A stretch of 64,000 nt of DNA from Taxillus chinensis (taxonomy: Eukaryota; Streptophyta; Magnoliopsida; Santalales; Loranthaceae), in contig CM042085.1 in the NCBI GenBank assembly GCA_023512835.1, positions 3,319,989 to 3,383,988 on the forward strand. Reading direction: 5' to 3'. The position numbers and the translations under genes are program-made. The notes under the pieces were generated by a model. That model ran no database searches. It saw only the letters and a program-made list of their open reading frames with translations, and was not told where the DNA came from. This document shows positions 10,651-23,373 of this stretch, one piece after another; positions within the stretch are counted from its first letter, which is position 1, and every line of letters begins with the position of its first letter.

Positions 10651-12095
10651 ATGTCTATAGCAGTCTCACGATTGGTGCTTCTCGCGGCGCTGCTGCAACA
10701 GGCCAGCTGCCAAAGCTCCCCGTTCATGCCTGGCCCTTGGAATTTTGCTCATGCCACCTTCTACGGTCTGCCTGATGGCTCCGGCACATTTGGTAATTAA
10801 CTAGTTTAATTACCATGGATATATAATATAAGAATTTAACTATAGTTTAACGAGAGGCAGTTTTAATTAACGAGTCCGCTGGAAAGATAAACGAAACAGC
10901 TATACAATAGTAGTCTATATATATATATATATATATGTATGGGTTAGTTGGTTGGCAAAAAATAGGGGTCTTGTACGTTTTCCTTAAATTTTAAATTTTA
11001 AATGACATTTAAAGTATTCTATATATATATGCAGAAGGTGCATGCGGGTACGATGACGTGCGAAAACAGGGATATGGGCTCCTTACTGCAGCAATGAGCC
11101 AGACCATGTTCAATAATGGGAATATTTGCGGAGCTTGCTACGAGCTGAAGTGTGCCAACGACCCGGAATGGTGCAAGCCCGGGGAGCCATCCATCACAAT
11201 CACCGCCACCAATCTATGCCCCCCCAATTTCTTCCAATCCAGTGACGCCGGCGGCTGGTGCAACCCTCCCCGTGAACACTTTGATCTTTCCGAACCTGCT
11301 TTCCTCCAGCTCGTTAGCGACCGAAAAGCCGGCATTGTTCCCGTTCAATACAGAAGGTAAATTAAGAATAACATAATACCAATTACCAACCTTGTCGATC
11401 AGTTGGCGAGTTATATTAAGAAAACCAGCTAGCTAGCTAGCCCATGCACGTACGCATATATAAGACTAATTTCACTGGCAACGTGTGCTATATAGCTAGC
11501 CTGATAACAAAGTTGTCAAAGGTAAATAAAAGCGAACGTAATACCAACCCTACGGCACATTAATTGGCAGGACACACACACACACACACACACACAATTT
11601 CAGTACTAGGGGCTTGAACACGTACGTGAGCTCAAAATGATCAACTGATCAGTTAAGGCTGTCTTGCTCACCACCTGGGTTGGCTCACGTTGATCGTTGG
11701 CGTTTTTTTCATATGTATATCTTAATTTGTTCATTCAAGTACTCTTTGCTTTTGCTTATATATATATATATATTGTTTGAGGCAGGGTTCCATGTAAGAG
11801 AGAAGGAGGAATCAGGTTCACGATAACGGGGAACCCTTACTTCAACCTTGTGCTGGTGTGGAACGTGGGAGGTGCCGGGGACGTGACCAGCCTGCAAGTG
11901 AAAGGAGACAAGGACTTGAAATGGACGCAGATGAACCGCAACTGGGGCCAGAAATGGGACACCGGCGCGAAGTTGGTGGGCGAGTCCCTCTGCTTCCGGG
12001 TCGGCACGAGCGATGGCAGGTTCTCTACGTCCTGGCACATCACCTCCCAAGACTGGCAGTTCGGTCAGACCTTCGAGGGCGAGGCGCATATATAA
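10651..12095 (+). CDS. Alpha-expansin (EXPA), secreted wall-loosening protein
   Basis: Three exons (10651-10792, 11035-11356, 11786-12095) give 257 aa in frame, the usual alpha-expansin length and exon number. Residues 1-20 form a hydrophobic signal peptide ending ASC|Q. The double-psi beta-barrel (GH45-like) domain has GACGY at 50-53, [17 protein letters not shown], the alpha-type insertion GGWCNPP, and the HFD motif at 129-131. The C-terminal CBM63 domain follows YRRVPC and has the usual aromatic residues ([28 protein letters not shown]). Expansins loosen cellulose-xyloglucan contacts in acid walls without hydrolysis. The stretch before the barrel cysteines ([20 protein letters not shown]) departs from the common EXPA text, so this may be a less typical paralogue, and I cannot assign a subgroup. 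The exons are GC-rich against AT-rich introns. Confidence 0.93.
11572..11596. repeat. (CA)n microsatellite in expansin intron 2
   Basis: An uninterrupted CA run within the second intron. Confidence 0.9.
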
Positions 12096-12917
12096 TTGTA
12101 GATTTGTTTTTATTTATTTATTTTAAAAAAAAAATTGGTGGGATTTGTTTGGATGAAAATGGAAACCGCAGGTAAATGGTCACTCAATTTTATGTGCAAT
12201 TGTTCGATGGTCACTGTGTTATTATTATTATTATTATTATTTATCATTTTTATAATTAAATTTTTACTTTTAAATTTCAAAATTTTGTCATTAAATATAA
12301 TACCAAAATACTTGGTTTGATAATTTGAAAATGAGAATTGTTTACAAGAATAAATGTTGATGCAATCGATTCCTAATATTCTGAAATTATGAGAAATTAG
12401 ACATGATCTTTTTTTTTCTTTCTTTTGATGATGTTACATAGTGATATGTAAATTACTATTATTCTAAAAATTATCCAATATCAGTTGTATGTAGCTTAAC
12501 TTGCAACACCACATTACTTAATGTAATAAATAATTTAATTAATTGCATCTTCTCCCAACACCTCCCCCGCACAAGGATTATGTTATGTCAATTAGGGGTT
12601 AGGAGACAAACTATAAATGCAAACAATTTTGAATTGAAATTTGAAACCCACCTTATCAGCATAATAATCCTACTCTGAAACCCACCCTATCAGCATGATC
12701 CTAGTTTGATTAAATAAGAAATATTAATATAAATGAATAATAAGTAAATTAATCAATATATTTTAATTGCGTATCATAAAACAAAAGAAAAAGTCTACAT
12801 ACGCGCCTTATATGCAACCCCCCGTGACTTGGTCAGCATACTGCCCCAGCGCGGGAGGCCTGGGCTTGTACTTAGCTCTATAAAATTAACGTTCGCTTCC
12901 ATCTCTCTCTCTCTCTC
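12096..12917. other. Intergenic and 5' region of the plastid protein gene
   Basis: AT-rich, no gene. It holds a TTA run (about 12218-12241) and a near-perfect direct repeat of about 30 bp (12642-12672 and 12676-12703, tgaaacccacc.tatcagcat). At 12879-12885 is TATAAAA and at 12903-12917 a CT run directly before the next ATG. If that TATA is used, the 5' leader would be only a few bases, so the true start of transcription may be elsewhere. Confidence 0.4.
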
Positions 12918-15900
12918 ATGGCGACCTGCTACGCTCCCACTTCGATCTCAGCAGGTAACATCAAAGAAATTCAATCTTCCTGCATTTCTAGGTTTTCGTT
13001 TAATTTCTTCGAGCTCTGCTTGGGTCGCTAGAAAGGGGGGGGGGGGGGGGATGCATATCAGAGTGCTTGGATCTTGAATCTTGGTATTTGTTTGTTGTTT
13101 CCATCCATGTAAGTTTCATTTGTTCGGACTCAATAAACTGAAATCCATCCTCGCTGGAGTTGTTCGTTTTTCAACATTAATATATTTGACTTAATGTTCC
13201 TCCGTTTCTTAGAATTTTATATTTAGTTGTTGATTTGATTGTCCCGTTTGTGTGGAGTTGTTTTCATTTGCTCTTTTTATAGTATGTACTGAAATTAATC
13301 TGATATCGTTATTGGTAGCACTTGCTTGCTTTCAACCCATTTTGGAGCTTGGGATTGGTTGAGTTGCCTCCAGGGTCTTGAATTTATAATTATGTTTGTG
13401 TTTTTTTTCTTATAAACACCTGTTTAAAACACTTTAACTGTTTGCTGGATTATCATTTGATTATGAGCAAAAATAAATTATCCCAAACACTCTCTCAATC
13501 CCAAAGGCCAGACGGATTAGGTTTCAGAAGTACGTTATTGAACAACGTTTTCCTTCCTGAATTTGGGAATTGACAATGTCTGGATTGCCTTTTGGCAGAC
13601 AATTTTTTTTTTTTTGATTTTTATACAGCATGGGCCCGGCTGAACCTTAAAATGTTTCAAACCAAATTCTTTAAAAGTTTCTGTTGTTATTGTTTTTTCC
13701 TAGAAAATTAGAAAAGTCCTCAAACTCATTTTTCATGCTCTTTTCATCACAAAAATGGATGTTTTTTTATATGGAAAAGTCTATTCGTAAGTATACTGGG
13801 CAGATAATTCATGCAAGAACACTCTCCTTGCCTTTGAATTGATATGAATAAAAAACTTTAAAATAAATTAATATCAATCCAACGGCTTGAAGGTGTCCCT
13901 GTGCGGTTTATCTGCATAATGTACCTACATGTAGCATTACTCTTTTTATATCCAATTTTTTATTTTGTACTTTTTATTATAGATAGACATTATTTAGTGA
14001 TTGCTTATATTTATGGGCTTTCATGCTATGTGAGGATTGAAAGTACCCAACTTTTTACACATTCTGACTGAAAACAAGTTTTTAAGATAAAAATCAAGTT
14101 GTATGACAAGTGTAAGATGTGGAATGTAATCTGGAGGCTAGTCAATATTCAATGCCTTTTTTTAACCTCAAAGACTCTACATATTTTACATTGGTTTTAT
14201 TTTAAAGCAAGAGAAGTGGAATCCTAAAAAGTTGGCTTATAGTTGTGTTTGTAACTTCTTTTGTTAAGTCTGTTAGGGTAAGCCAGTTGTCACATATTAA
14301 GTTTGTTTCCAACTCAGTTTATGTGGGCAAATTTTGGTGCAAGTTAGAAATCTTTTGTAATCTTTTAAATCTATTTAATCTTCTATTTTCGGTAGTTTTG
14401 TGGCACCAATCATGGTCCTATTGTTGGTAACCACAATATATTGTAATCTTTGCAAATCTCTGTAATCTCTCAAATGCTTATTAGAAGGAAAACCAAGGAA
14501 AAGGTGAAGTATTGTGAGCACCATAAAGTTTCTCTGTTTATCTGTGTACCTGTGTGTTTCTGAAAATTGATATAAAAGCCTCGTGAGAGAAGACAATGAG
14601 TGACACTGGCAACGAGAAGAAGATGAAGGCACCCACAGTATTGGTGCAAAGCGGTGGTATTCCAATCCAGTACCCTATGTTGACTGAAGCATGAGCGATT
14701 TCGGTATGTTGAGCTACTATCTTAGCATAGAAGTCATCAGTTGTCAGATGGTATTTTTGTCTTTCAGGAGGCATTTGCAACAAGGATTCTCCGAGATAGT
14801 GGCATGGTAGACTGCAACTCTACTCAAACTCCCATAAAAGCAAGAGTAAAATTAAGTAAGAACAGTTCTTCATCTCAGATCAAACCATATGCAGAAGTAT
14901 TGTGAGCAGTTTGCAATATCTCATAACGTAGCCTATTCCGTTGGCATTATTAGCAGATACATGGAAGCCCCAAAGACTAAACATATGGCTGTTGTAAAAC
15001 AGATACCGAGGTATGTTAAGGGCACAGTTGGTTTGGGTTGCTTCTATGAGAGGGAGAAAGAAGTTGAAGTGCAGTTGGTGGATTATAGTGACAGTGGCAA
15101 GACTGGTGATGATCAAAAAAGCACAATTGGTGTTTCTTTTTTCTTTTTTTCTTTTTTTGAGTTCTGACTTGATTAGCTGGCAGTCAAAAAAGCTAATGGT
15201 TGCACTATCCTCATGTGAGGCAGAATATATAGTAGTAGATTTGGTTAGGATTTCTCCTTGCTGATCTCTTAAATCAAAAACCCAGTAAGGTGAAGCTCAA
15301 CATTGACAACAAGTCCACCATCTCTTTGTACAAAAATTCAGTCTACCATGATTGAAGTAAGCATATTGATACACCATTTCATTACATGAGAGAATGTGTA
15401 GAGGTAGGGAAGATTATGGTTGAGCATATTGGGACAAGTGATCAGCTTGTTGATATTTTAACTAAGCCTCTAGGACAACTAAAATTTATTGAAATGCAGG
15501 AGAGGATTGGAATGCAGATTATGAAGAAGTCACAGCTAGCTTAGAGAAGTGCATGATAGGGTAAGCTAGTTTGTGATCTGTTAAGTTTGTTTCTAATTTA
15601 AGTTTGTGTGGGCAGATTGTGGTGCAAGTTAAGAATCTTCTGTAATAATTTAAATCTTTGTAATCTTCTATTCTCGGTAGTTTTGTGGCTCAAATCATGG
15701 TCCTGTTGTTGGTAACCACAATACATTGTAATCTCTTCAAATTTATGTAATCTCTCAAATTCTTATAAGAAAGAAAACCAAGGAAAAGGTTTAGTATTGT
15801 GAGCGCCATAAAATTTCTCTGTTTTGCTGTGTACCTATGTGTTTCTGACAAAGTCATGCTCATGGGATATTTTGCATGTAGTATATCTTATATTTTCTTG

Positions 15901-17800
15901 TCAGGTGGGGATTTATATTGTGGTAATTGCTTACCTTTGATGTAGGTGGATCTCATCTCAAGGCATGTGAGCTTTGTTCCACAAAGTCTAATTTATTTGG
16001 GAAGACGGCAACCCTGAAAATTCAGAGAGAATCAATCCACTTGGAAACCAGTCGCAAGTTGCCAGTCTGTGCTGTGTACAAGTATTACTCTTAAATCTCA
16101 GTCTCAAGTTAATCTGCAAAATGTTCTCATTGCAAAATAAAGTATTCTACTATTCTTAGCAACTACTTCATCAAATATTGAGTGCTTTTTCTTTCCCATA
16201 GAATGCATTTGGAGGATTCTGCTTACAATTAATCTGCTCTCCCATTTTATGTTTTGACCGATTTGATCCATTCTGTCATTGGGGCAGTTTTTTCCCTATT
16301 CAAGAGATATACCCAATATTTTAAGGTGAGGGTTTAGGAATCAGGGTTGACTTGTTGCCATCTTATTTCTCTCATTTAAAGTAATGGTGTAGTTTCATGA
16401 TCAGAATTTCCATTATCTAATAATAATAATAATAATAATAATGTTTTGTTGTCTCAGGACTTTCGTGAATCTTCTACTGTCCATGAATTGCAATAGCTAC
16501 TAAGCCTTTCCATGTAGTGCCAGTCGATGCTTCCCGTTGTAAAAAAACATTTAAATGCACTTATATGTTAGAAAATAGTTTTTTTTTTCAGTAGACATTG
16601 TATTGACTAATGAAATTATTAATTCTGGAGGAAAGATTATTTAATTGTTCTGGCGCGTAGGATGTAGTTCTCACAGCGGGACCAGTCAAAATTTAAGGAT
16701 GCTTGCAAGTTAGATAATCAATAGTAAACCGTAGAAATAATGTGAATTGAGAATGACAGATATGGATATCTACACGCCTTTTGATATGTACACTGTACAG
16801 TGGATGTTTTGAGTTAAAACTGAGAAAGTGTCTGTTCCTGTACACATTTTTTAGACGCTTCCTTTCATTTACCCAGTCATCTTTTGTTAAATTTTTACTC
16901 ATTGGATATCCAGTGACGGTGGAAGAGGTGGAAGTGGAGATTTTCTTGCCGGTTTCCTTGTTGGAAGTGCAGTTTGTGGAACTTTGGCATATCTGTATGC
17001 ACCACAGGTGCTTACACCTCTTTCTTGTAACTTTCATTTGAATCTATAGTGAATCCATACCTCACTTGTTCTGATTTTTTCATGTTTATATTTTATTGGC
17101 TGGAACTTTTGCTGGGATGCGCCATGGGTATGTATATGAAATTATCCAAAGGCAATAAAAGATTATTCACATTTTATTAAAGGCTTTAGTGAAGATCCAT
17201 TTCATAGGATCTTGTCATTGCCAATTTTTCATTGTTTAAACATTTGTGGAAATTGTATGTTCTAATAATTCATCACTAACTTGTGTCAAATCATATGTGG
17301 AACCCAGAACACGGAACAGGAACAACCTGCATCACTAGTTTGTGTCCCTCCCTATTTTGTGGTTAAGATGTTTTCCTGATGCTATATACCGGTGGAACTT
17401 GAATTTCTGTTAAGTATGGTTGTTTGTTCATTTGTTATTTCTTTTGACTGTTTGTTTGCATATGTTTGCATTTATGCTTTTAAGATTAGAAGATCCCTGC
17501 TGAATGAAGATGAATCTGGCTTTAAGAAGCCCAAGGGACCTCTATACTATGATGGAGGTTTAGAGGTGACTGAATCCTTCCTACCCTTTGTGTGCCAAGT
17601 TATCCCATTCAATTGAAACATGTGTTTGAATATTTTACTTGTCCTGAAATCAGAAAACCAGGCAGACCTTGAATAACAAAATAAACCAGCTCAATTCAGT
17701 CATTGACAATGTGTCTTCACGTTTGAGAGGCAGCAATAATTCGCCGCCTTCGGTGCCCGAGCCTGTTGAATCCGACCCTGAAGTAGAAGCTACCTTGTGA
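12918..17800 (+). CDS. Small plastid membrane protein (YtxH-like, chloroplast inner-envelope family)
   Basis: Five exons (12918-12954, 15946-16075, 16914-17007, 17485-17565, 17654-17800) give 162 aa in one frame. Residues 1-55 are Ser/Thr/Lys-rich and poor in acids, as in a chloroplast transit peptide. After a Gly-rich linker comes one hydrophobic segment, about residues 66-85 (FLAGFLVGSAVCGTLAYLYA), then APQIRRSLL. A predicted helix (LEKTRQTLNNKINQLNSVID) and an acidic tail ending EVEATL follow. The layout and the helix match the plant family of Arabidopsis At1g42960, described as a chloroplast inner-membrane protein; its biochemical role is unknown. The 3-kb first intron contains a copia remnant. 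Exon 2 ends at a GTACAAG donor, chosen because only this join keeps the frame into the membrane exon. The gene converges on the cyclotransferase gene 345 bp downstream. Confidence 0.78.
14271..14565 (+). repeat. 5' LTR of the intronic copia remnant
   Basis: It starts TGTTAGGGTAAGCC and shares with the 3' LTR the blocks ggtagttttgtgg, gttggtaaccacaata and aaccaaggaaaaggt. Its last bases (tgtttctgaaaa) have lost the CA end kept in the other copy. Confidence 0.85.
15554..15850 (+). repeat. 3' LTR of the intronic copia remnant
   Basis: It starts TGATAGGGTAAGC and ends tgtttctgaca, followed at once by the AAGTC target copy. By eye roughly four in five bases match the 5' LTR, so the insertion is old. 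Confidence 0.85.
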
Positions 17801-18144
17801 GTTTTCCTTTGATTTTTTCTGTTTGTCGAACGAAACTATTGAATGCATCCGGGTTTTATTTTGATCAAGGTTTGAGGATATCATGAAACTTCAGTAAAAT
17901 CTGGTGCGCCTGCGGCGTTGTCTTCTTCTTACGATCACGCATAAATTCAGTATGCTTTGTATTGTACTTTTGAAAGATGCGACAGTTGTTTTTTTTTTTT
18001 AATTCAGATGATTTGCGAAAAAAGAAATCTAAAAGACGGACATTAATTTTTATTTCTTTTTAAATAGTAAATGAAAACAGCATGTGGGCAACCAACATCC
18101 ACTACATGGCTAATAACGGAAAATAATTATCATCATCATCATCA

Positions 18145-18657
18145 TCAATCCACAAAGATTCGAATCTGTTCGAGAAACGTATGATTCCGCGGTCTGTCCC
18201 CGCGCTTCACGTACCCTATGGCAGCCTCCTCCGAATACTCATAGAGCCCCTCCTCCCCGTTCTTCTTCCACAGCTCCGCCGCGTACCCGCCGTGCGCGAA
18301 GTAGGCCTCCGCCGTCCTCCGCGGCCCCTCGACGCCGTCTGCGATTGCGACGACTTCAATGGGCCGGCGCTCGTAGTGGCCGAGACTGACTCCCTCCAGC
18401 TCATCCATGCCGGCGAGTGCCCCCGGTGACAGGGCGTAGAGCTCGCCGGCGACGTGACGGCCGGAGCCAGGGAAGTTGAGGAGGAAGGGGACCCGGAAGG
18501 GCCCGCAGACAAGCGGGAAGGCGTCGGCAGTCAGGTGAGGCCCGAGGAACACGGCGTCGCCGGTGGGGACCATGGCGGAGATGAGGTGGTGGTTGGAGAA
18601 GCCCTTTTTGAGGGTTCCGTACGTAAAGATCAAGGAAAGGCCGTCTTCCGCGCCCAT
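18145..18657 (-). CDS. Gamma-glutamylcyclotransferase-like protein (AIG2/GGACT type)
   Basis: Single exon, 170 aa, starting MGAEDGL. Family marks are the substrate-loop motif YGTLKKG (residues 13-19), the GEL(Y) strand at 71-74 and MDELEG at 84-89, where Glu88 aligns with the catalytic glutamate of GGACT-type enzymes. Proteins of this fold cyclise gamma-glutamyl groups to 5-oxoproline. The nearest plant relatives (the At3g02910 type) are annotated as putative gamma-glutamylcyclotransferases, mostly without biochemical proof, so the substrate is open. No signal or transit peptide is evident, and a cytosolic location is inferred. The coding sequence is strongly GC-rich, unlike its surroundings. 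The ATG chosen is the first in the frame and begins directly before the conserved FTYGTLK strand. Confidence 0.88.
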   Translation of the reverse strand: MGAEDGLSLIFTYGTLKKGFSNHHLISAMVPTGDAVFLGPHLTADAFPLVCGPFRVPFLLNFPGSGRHVAGELYALSPGALAGMDELEGVSLGHYERRPIEVVAIADGVEGPRRTAEAYFAHGGYAAELWKKNGEEGLYEYSEEAAIGYVKRGDRPRNHTFLEQIRIFVD

Positions 18658-18680
18658 GTCCGCCGGCTCCTTTATTTGTT

Positions 18681-18708
18681 TGTGTGTGTGTGTGGGGGGG
18701 GGGGGGGT
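18681..18708. repeat. (GT)n plus long G run
   Basis: A TG repeat runs into about 14 consecutive G, 25-50 bp upstream of the cyclotransferase ATG, probably in its 5' UTR or core promoter. Confidence 0.85.
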
Positions 18709-18729
18709 GACGTTTTGATCTTGATCAGA

Positions 18730-21700
18730 TGATGATTACTGTTCGGATTCAGTTTTTATTTATTTATTGGTGCCTTGGTGGCTTATGATTTACGCCTAGT
18801 TTTTTTTTTTTTTTTTTTTCATTTTTCATTTTTTTTTTTGGTTTCCACCAATTTGTGGGCGTCCATGTGTTTGGTTTGGTTTGGCAGGACCTCTGCTACA
18901 ATCTGGGCTTAAATATAATTCTGATTTCAGAGGCCCGTGCGCACGTAATAGCAGCTGCGCACTGCAACGCTAAAAATATAGTAAATTCAAATATTGGGGG
19001 CTATGCTTTTCTCCTGGAGCCTTGGTGGATCCTAGCCAGTGGACGTTGATCCACGAAGTCTGTGTACCACATCAACTTTCTACTTTTATGATGAATCAAG
19101 AGTTGAGATAGGGTCCTGGAGTCTCCCACGTTGAATGAAGTTGCAATTTCAACTTATTGCTCAGGTTGGAATCGAAAGCCCAAAGTTGGAACGAGCCTTA
19201 AAGGTCTCAAAAGGAGCGATTCAAGCAGTGTTTGTTTAGACTGGATGGCGTCTAAGTGCATGTGCATGATGCAGTTGGAACATTATTGTCATTCAAAACG
19301 TTTGATTGATGGTCCGCGTAGAATCTGTTGTGTTTAATTGGTTCTACACTCCCGCGTACGCGCATAAATTAAAGCACGTAACCTTATAAATTCTGGATTT
19401 ATTTAGAACACAAATATTTGTTGAACTTTTGTGTCTATGGTTCTTGCCATTCAAAGGGAAAAGGATTGATACGTGTTCCTGAGTCAATGAACCCCAACGT
19501 TAAATGAGATTAAATAGTATGCAAGGGAGAGGTCGTGGTGTTTGGCTGTTAAGTTGTCCATCATAATCCACAAGTAATGCCTCAGCCAACATTATGCCTG
19601 TAAGAATTTCATTTTCAACATCATACATTAGTCCACATTGGTTGGATGATATTATTTTTAAAAATAGAATTATTTTTAAAAATATTAAACACAATAAATT
19701 TAAAATATTTATGAATAGTATAAATTTATTTGGATTCAGATTTTTTAAAAACAATTCTATTTTAAAGAAAATATGAGTAAACCAAACAATGGATGATGCC
19801 AGGGTGATGTGTTTCTTCTCCTTGATTCGGCTTAGGTCTCACCAAACTCAATGGATGTATGCCATAGAATAACACAGCCACTAGATTAATTACATGTTTA
19901 GAATGACACCGTATTATGGAAAGTCAGAGCATAGCGTTATGAGAGAATCGTTAGTACTTAGTCACGTTGAGGTAACGCGACTGACAGTACACAATTGTAC
20001 AACGGGCAAGATAAACCAGAATCATGTACTTGTTGCAATTGAGGAATCGAGTGAGTGGAAGTCACAAAAAAACACACAAAATGCACTCCACATGTGACTA
20101 TAATTAGAATTGAGCATTTCATGACTCCATGGACCCATGCCTTTACCAATGGAGCTATCTTGTGAGGGCTCAACACCATAGTTTCTAGTTAGACTAAACT
20201 TTGTTAGTTTGCTTAGCTACTCATTACTCCTTTGGTTGGGTGGCTTGGAATTTTGGTTCACATGTATGAAGTTAGAGGTAAAGCAATATATGGCTAAGGT
20301 TATTGAATCACCACATGGTCTATATATCACTTTTCCCTAGTAGTGATTTGGTAGGCTAGGTGCCTTGGATTATTGGTTTGGAAGGTAAAGCAACATGGCT
20401 ATGCTTTACCACATCATCTAATCTATATTTTACTTTTCCATTTTTCTGGGCATTACTTTTAACATGTGCTAGATGCTTGGGTATAGTTACATTCGGAAAT
20501 GAATTCAGCAGCTTGATTACAAAAATAACTTTTATACGGATAAAATAAAATTAAAAGTTGTACTCAATTAAACATTAAAATGATAATGTAGTAAAAGGAT
20601 AATTCTGAATTTACACTTTATTCTCAATACAATAAATAAACAAAAAGGTTTTCATAATATACTATCTTATTTATTACTTGAAAGTGAATAAATATATAAA
20701 ATAATTCGACTCACATTGATTTCTGAGAATTTATTTTCTAATCAACTAGTAGGCCTTTTCCCCCCTTCCAAATCAATTTGATACTACTGGCGAAGTAGTT
20801 GTGGGGAGCAAAAGAGCCTTGGGGCTGCCATCTTCACGGCCTAGGTAGTGACTTTGTATAGGGCTAGTTTCATTTTTTGGGTTATGATTATGAACCTTGG
20901 TGTTCCAAATCAACGTAATTTTAATTAATATTACTAATATTTAATATGACTTATTATTACTTAAAATAAAAGATGATCACAATTACAATGATCATCTTAG
21001 TCAATGATATATTACAATTAAATCTTGTGATATTGTGGCAATTTCAATTGATATATAATATTTTTCATATTTTTTATATGCATTTAAGTTTTTAAATAAG
21101 TAATCACTATTTTTAAATAATCGTATAAAACCGGAACAAACATATATAACATACATTCATATTAATATATATAATTTGATTTGATTTTGTTCAAATCAAA
21201 ACACATCAAATTAATTTAAAGAATGACTTAAATTAACTCAAACCAATTTCATTGCTATTTTCTCCTTAGACCTCTTTCCTTTTAACAACCTACCTAGCTC
21301 AAATATATTTCAAAATGGATCAAGTTAAAGCTAAAATAACCCACCGAATTTTAGATGAACCTAAATATACGCAACTTTTTTTAAAAATAACTTTTTAAAA
21401 TACTCATTTGCATATTTCAGAGTCCACATTTTTTAATGGTAAGAAAACGTTGTGCACGGAACGAAAGACGCGTCCCTATATCGTATTTGGGCCCATAGGC
21501 CCCACACAGCCCAGACACCAAGGTGGACTGGGCTCTTTCCTTTCCTTTGTGGAGAAGGAGAAGGGTTGGAAAAGTGTAGACGACGGCTCGTGCACAAAAC
21601 GTCGTGACCCACGTCAGCAAACAAAGAGGTCCCACCCGCGCTCTATTTAACTTTGGGCCGCATAAATTTACTTTTGTCTTTTTGCCGAACCTATTCCCTG

Positions 21701-21811
21701 TCCCTCTCCAACCCAAATTCCTAATTTCACTCCACGAGTATCAATTATTGAGCATTTTTTTTTTAAATGCCATTTTACATTTTGATTAAACATTTATAAA
21801 AATAAATATCT

Positions 21812-21851
<40 letters not shown>

Positions 21852-22736
21852 ATGAAAACGAGACAATTATTTGTAACTTGACAAACCTCAAATTGGGTGA
21901 TTTGATATCTTATACTGTGAGTGTAGGGTTAAATTAACACGGAAGCTATAATTAAATTTAAATGAACATGTGTACTATATATTGAATTAAAATGCAAGAA
22001 CTTACACGAAAAGTTCTCACGACTTGACATTTTGTATCATGATTCATGACATTATTTGTCTTTTTTCTATGTTTCATTTGATTTGGTGTCCTCATATACA
22101 ATATGTTCCCACGACTAGCTAGCCTAAATTAACATCGATCACTAGTCTGTTTTAAAACCATGATAAAGATTGTTACTGGAGTAGCGCATATTGGAACAAG
22201 ACGGTTTTTGAAGTGTGAACATTTAACTCGAGACAGAGACAGTCCTGTTTATTAAGATTGTTGTTGACAAAACGTTAATATTGCAGTGTCCCCTACTGGC
22301 TACTGCTGGGATGATCACACCAGACCAAAGCCGCTTAGTATTAATGTTCAAGGAAAAGAAAAAAAAAGTGTTTCTCTGTTTTATTCAATTACAGGGCATT
22401 ATTGGATATTTGATCCTATTTTGCACCATATATACGATCCATGGCCGACCTGGTGACATACACAAATAATATATTCATGGCCGACCTTGATGGCATGAAG
22501 ACGAATATATTGGTCAGTCGTACATGAACACCTTAAGTTTTTTTTTTTTCTTTTAAAACGGATATTAATATAATATAATATAATATAATGCGCTGAGGCT
22601 CGGACAGAGGCTCGGAAATGGCCCGTGTGGACTTTTTTGCGGATATGCACAAGGCGGCCATTCCACACCCACCGCCAATAAACACCCTCCTCTCTCGCCC
22701 ATGCCTCTCCCTCGATCGCCTCCCACAGAGAAAAAG
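18730..22736. other. Intergenic spacer of about 4 kb
   Basis: No gene recognised. It has poly(T) runs (about 18800-18840) and an AT-rich stretch at 19630-19770 whose start (ttggatgatattattttt) recurs inverted near 26020-26050, so it is probably MITE debris. There is a GC-richer island at 21440-21670 with several TGGGCY motifs, and an (AC)n(AT)n run at 21813-21851. The last 150 bp form the GC-rich upstream region of the PLATZ gene. Confidence 0.4.
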
Positions 22737-23309
22737 ATGGAGAATGAAGAAGCCAGCGTCAAAAAAATCAAACCCAAGAACAGAAGGATCATGGTTAGTC
22801 ATCATCATCATCACTGATCATCCCATCAGTCTTAATCATCACTTCCTTCAATTTTGACTGTCACTCTAGCTGGTCTGATCGATTAATTGAATGATCATGT
22901 ATATAATGTGCCACTTGTGTTGTGGGTGTGTGTGTGTGTGTAAGCGTGCAGTGCTAATTAATTGTATGATGCGATTAATTGCAGGGTGGAGGACGGCCGG
23001 AGGGGGAAGGTGATGAATGTATGACAAACAGCGACGACCAGAAGTGGCTACCGGAGTGGGTTGAGCCGCTTCTGGTGACTCGTTTTTTCGGGCAATGCGA
23101 GACCCACGCGGACTGCCACAAGAGCGAATGCAACATGTACTGCTTGGACTGCGCTTCCTCTGCCGGCGCCTTCTGCTCCCTCTGCCTCCCCTCCCACCTC
23201 CCCCACCACCGCCCCATTCAGGTCACTTTTTTTTTTTTTTTCATCATCACTTCTCCTCGATCCTTAACAACAGATTGTTGGACTCCTGCTTTTCATTTGC
23301 ACCTGCTAC

Positions 23310-23373
<64 letters not shown>

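Larger units (their letters stand above)
14271..15850 (+). mobile_element. Internally deleted Ty1/copia retrotransposon with AAGTC target duplication
   Basis: Two LTRs (14271 to about 14565, and 15554-15850) flank about 990 bp of decayed pol sequence on the + strand. AAGTC stands just before the first LTR (14266-14270) and just after the second (15851-15855): a perfect 5-bp target duplication. Inside are a short gag-like start (near 14596), a jump straight to the C-terminal reverse transcriptase (about 14690-15110), and RNase H text up to about 15540, including the DILTKPLG motif. Stops, frameshifts and the gag-to-RT deletion make it non-functional. It lies in sense orientation in intron 1 of the plastid protein gene. 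Confidence 0.88.
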
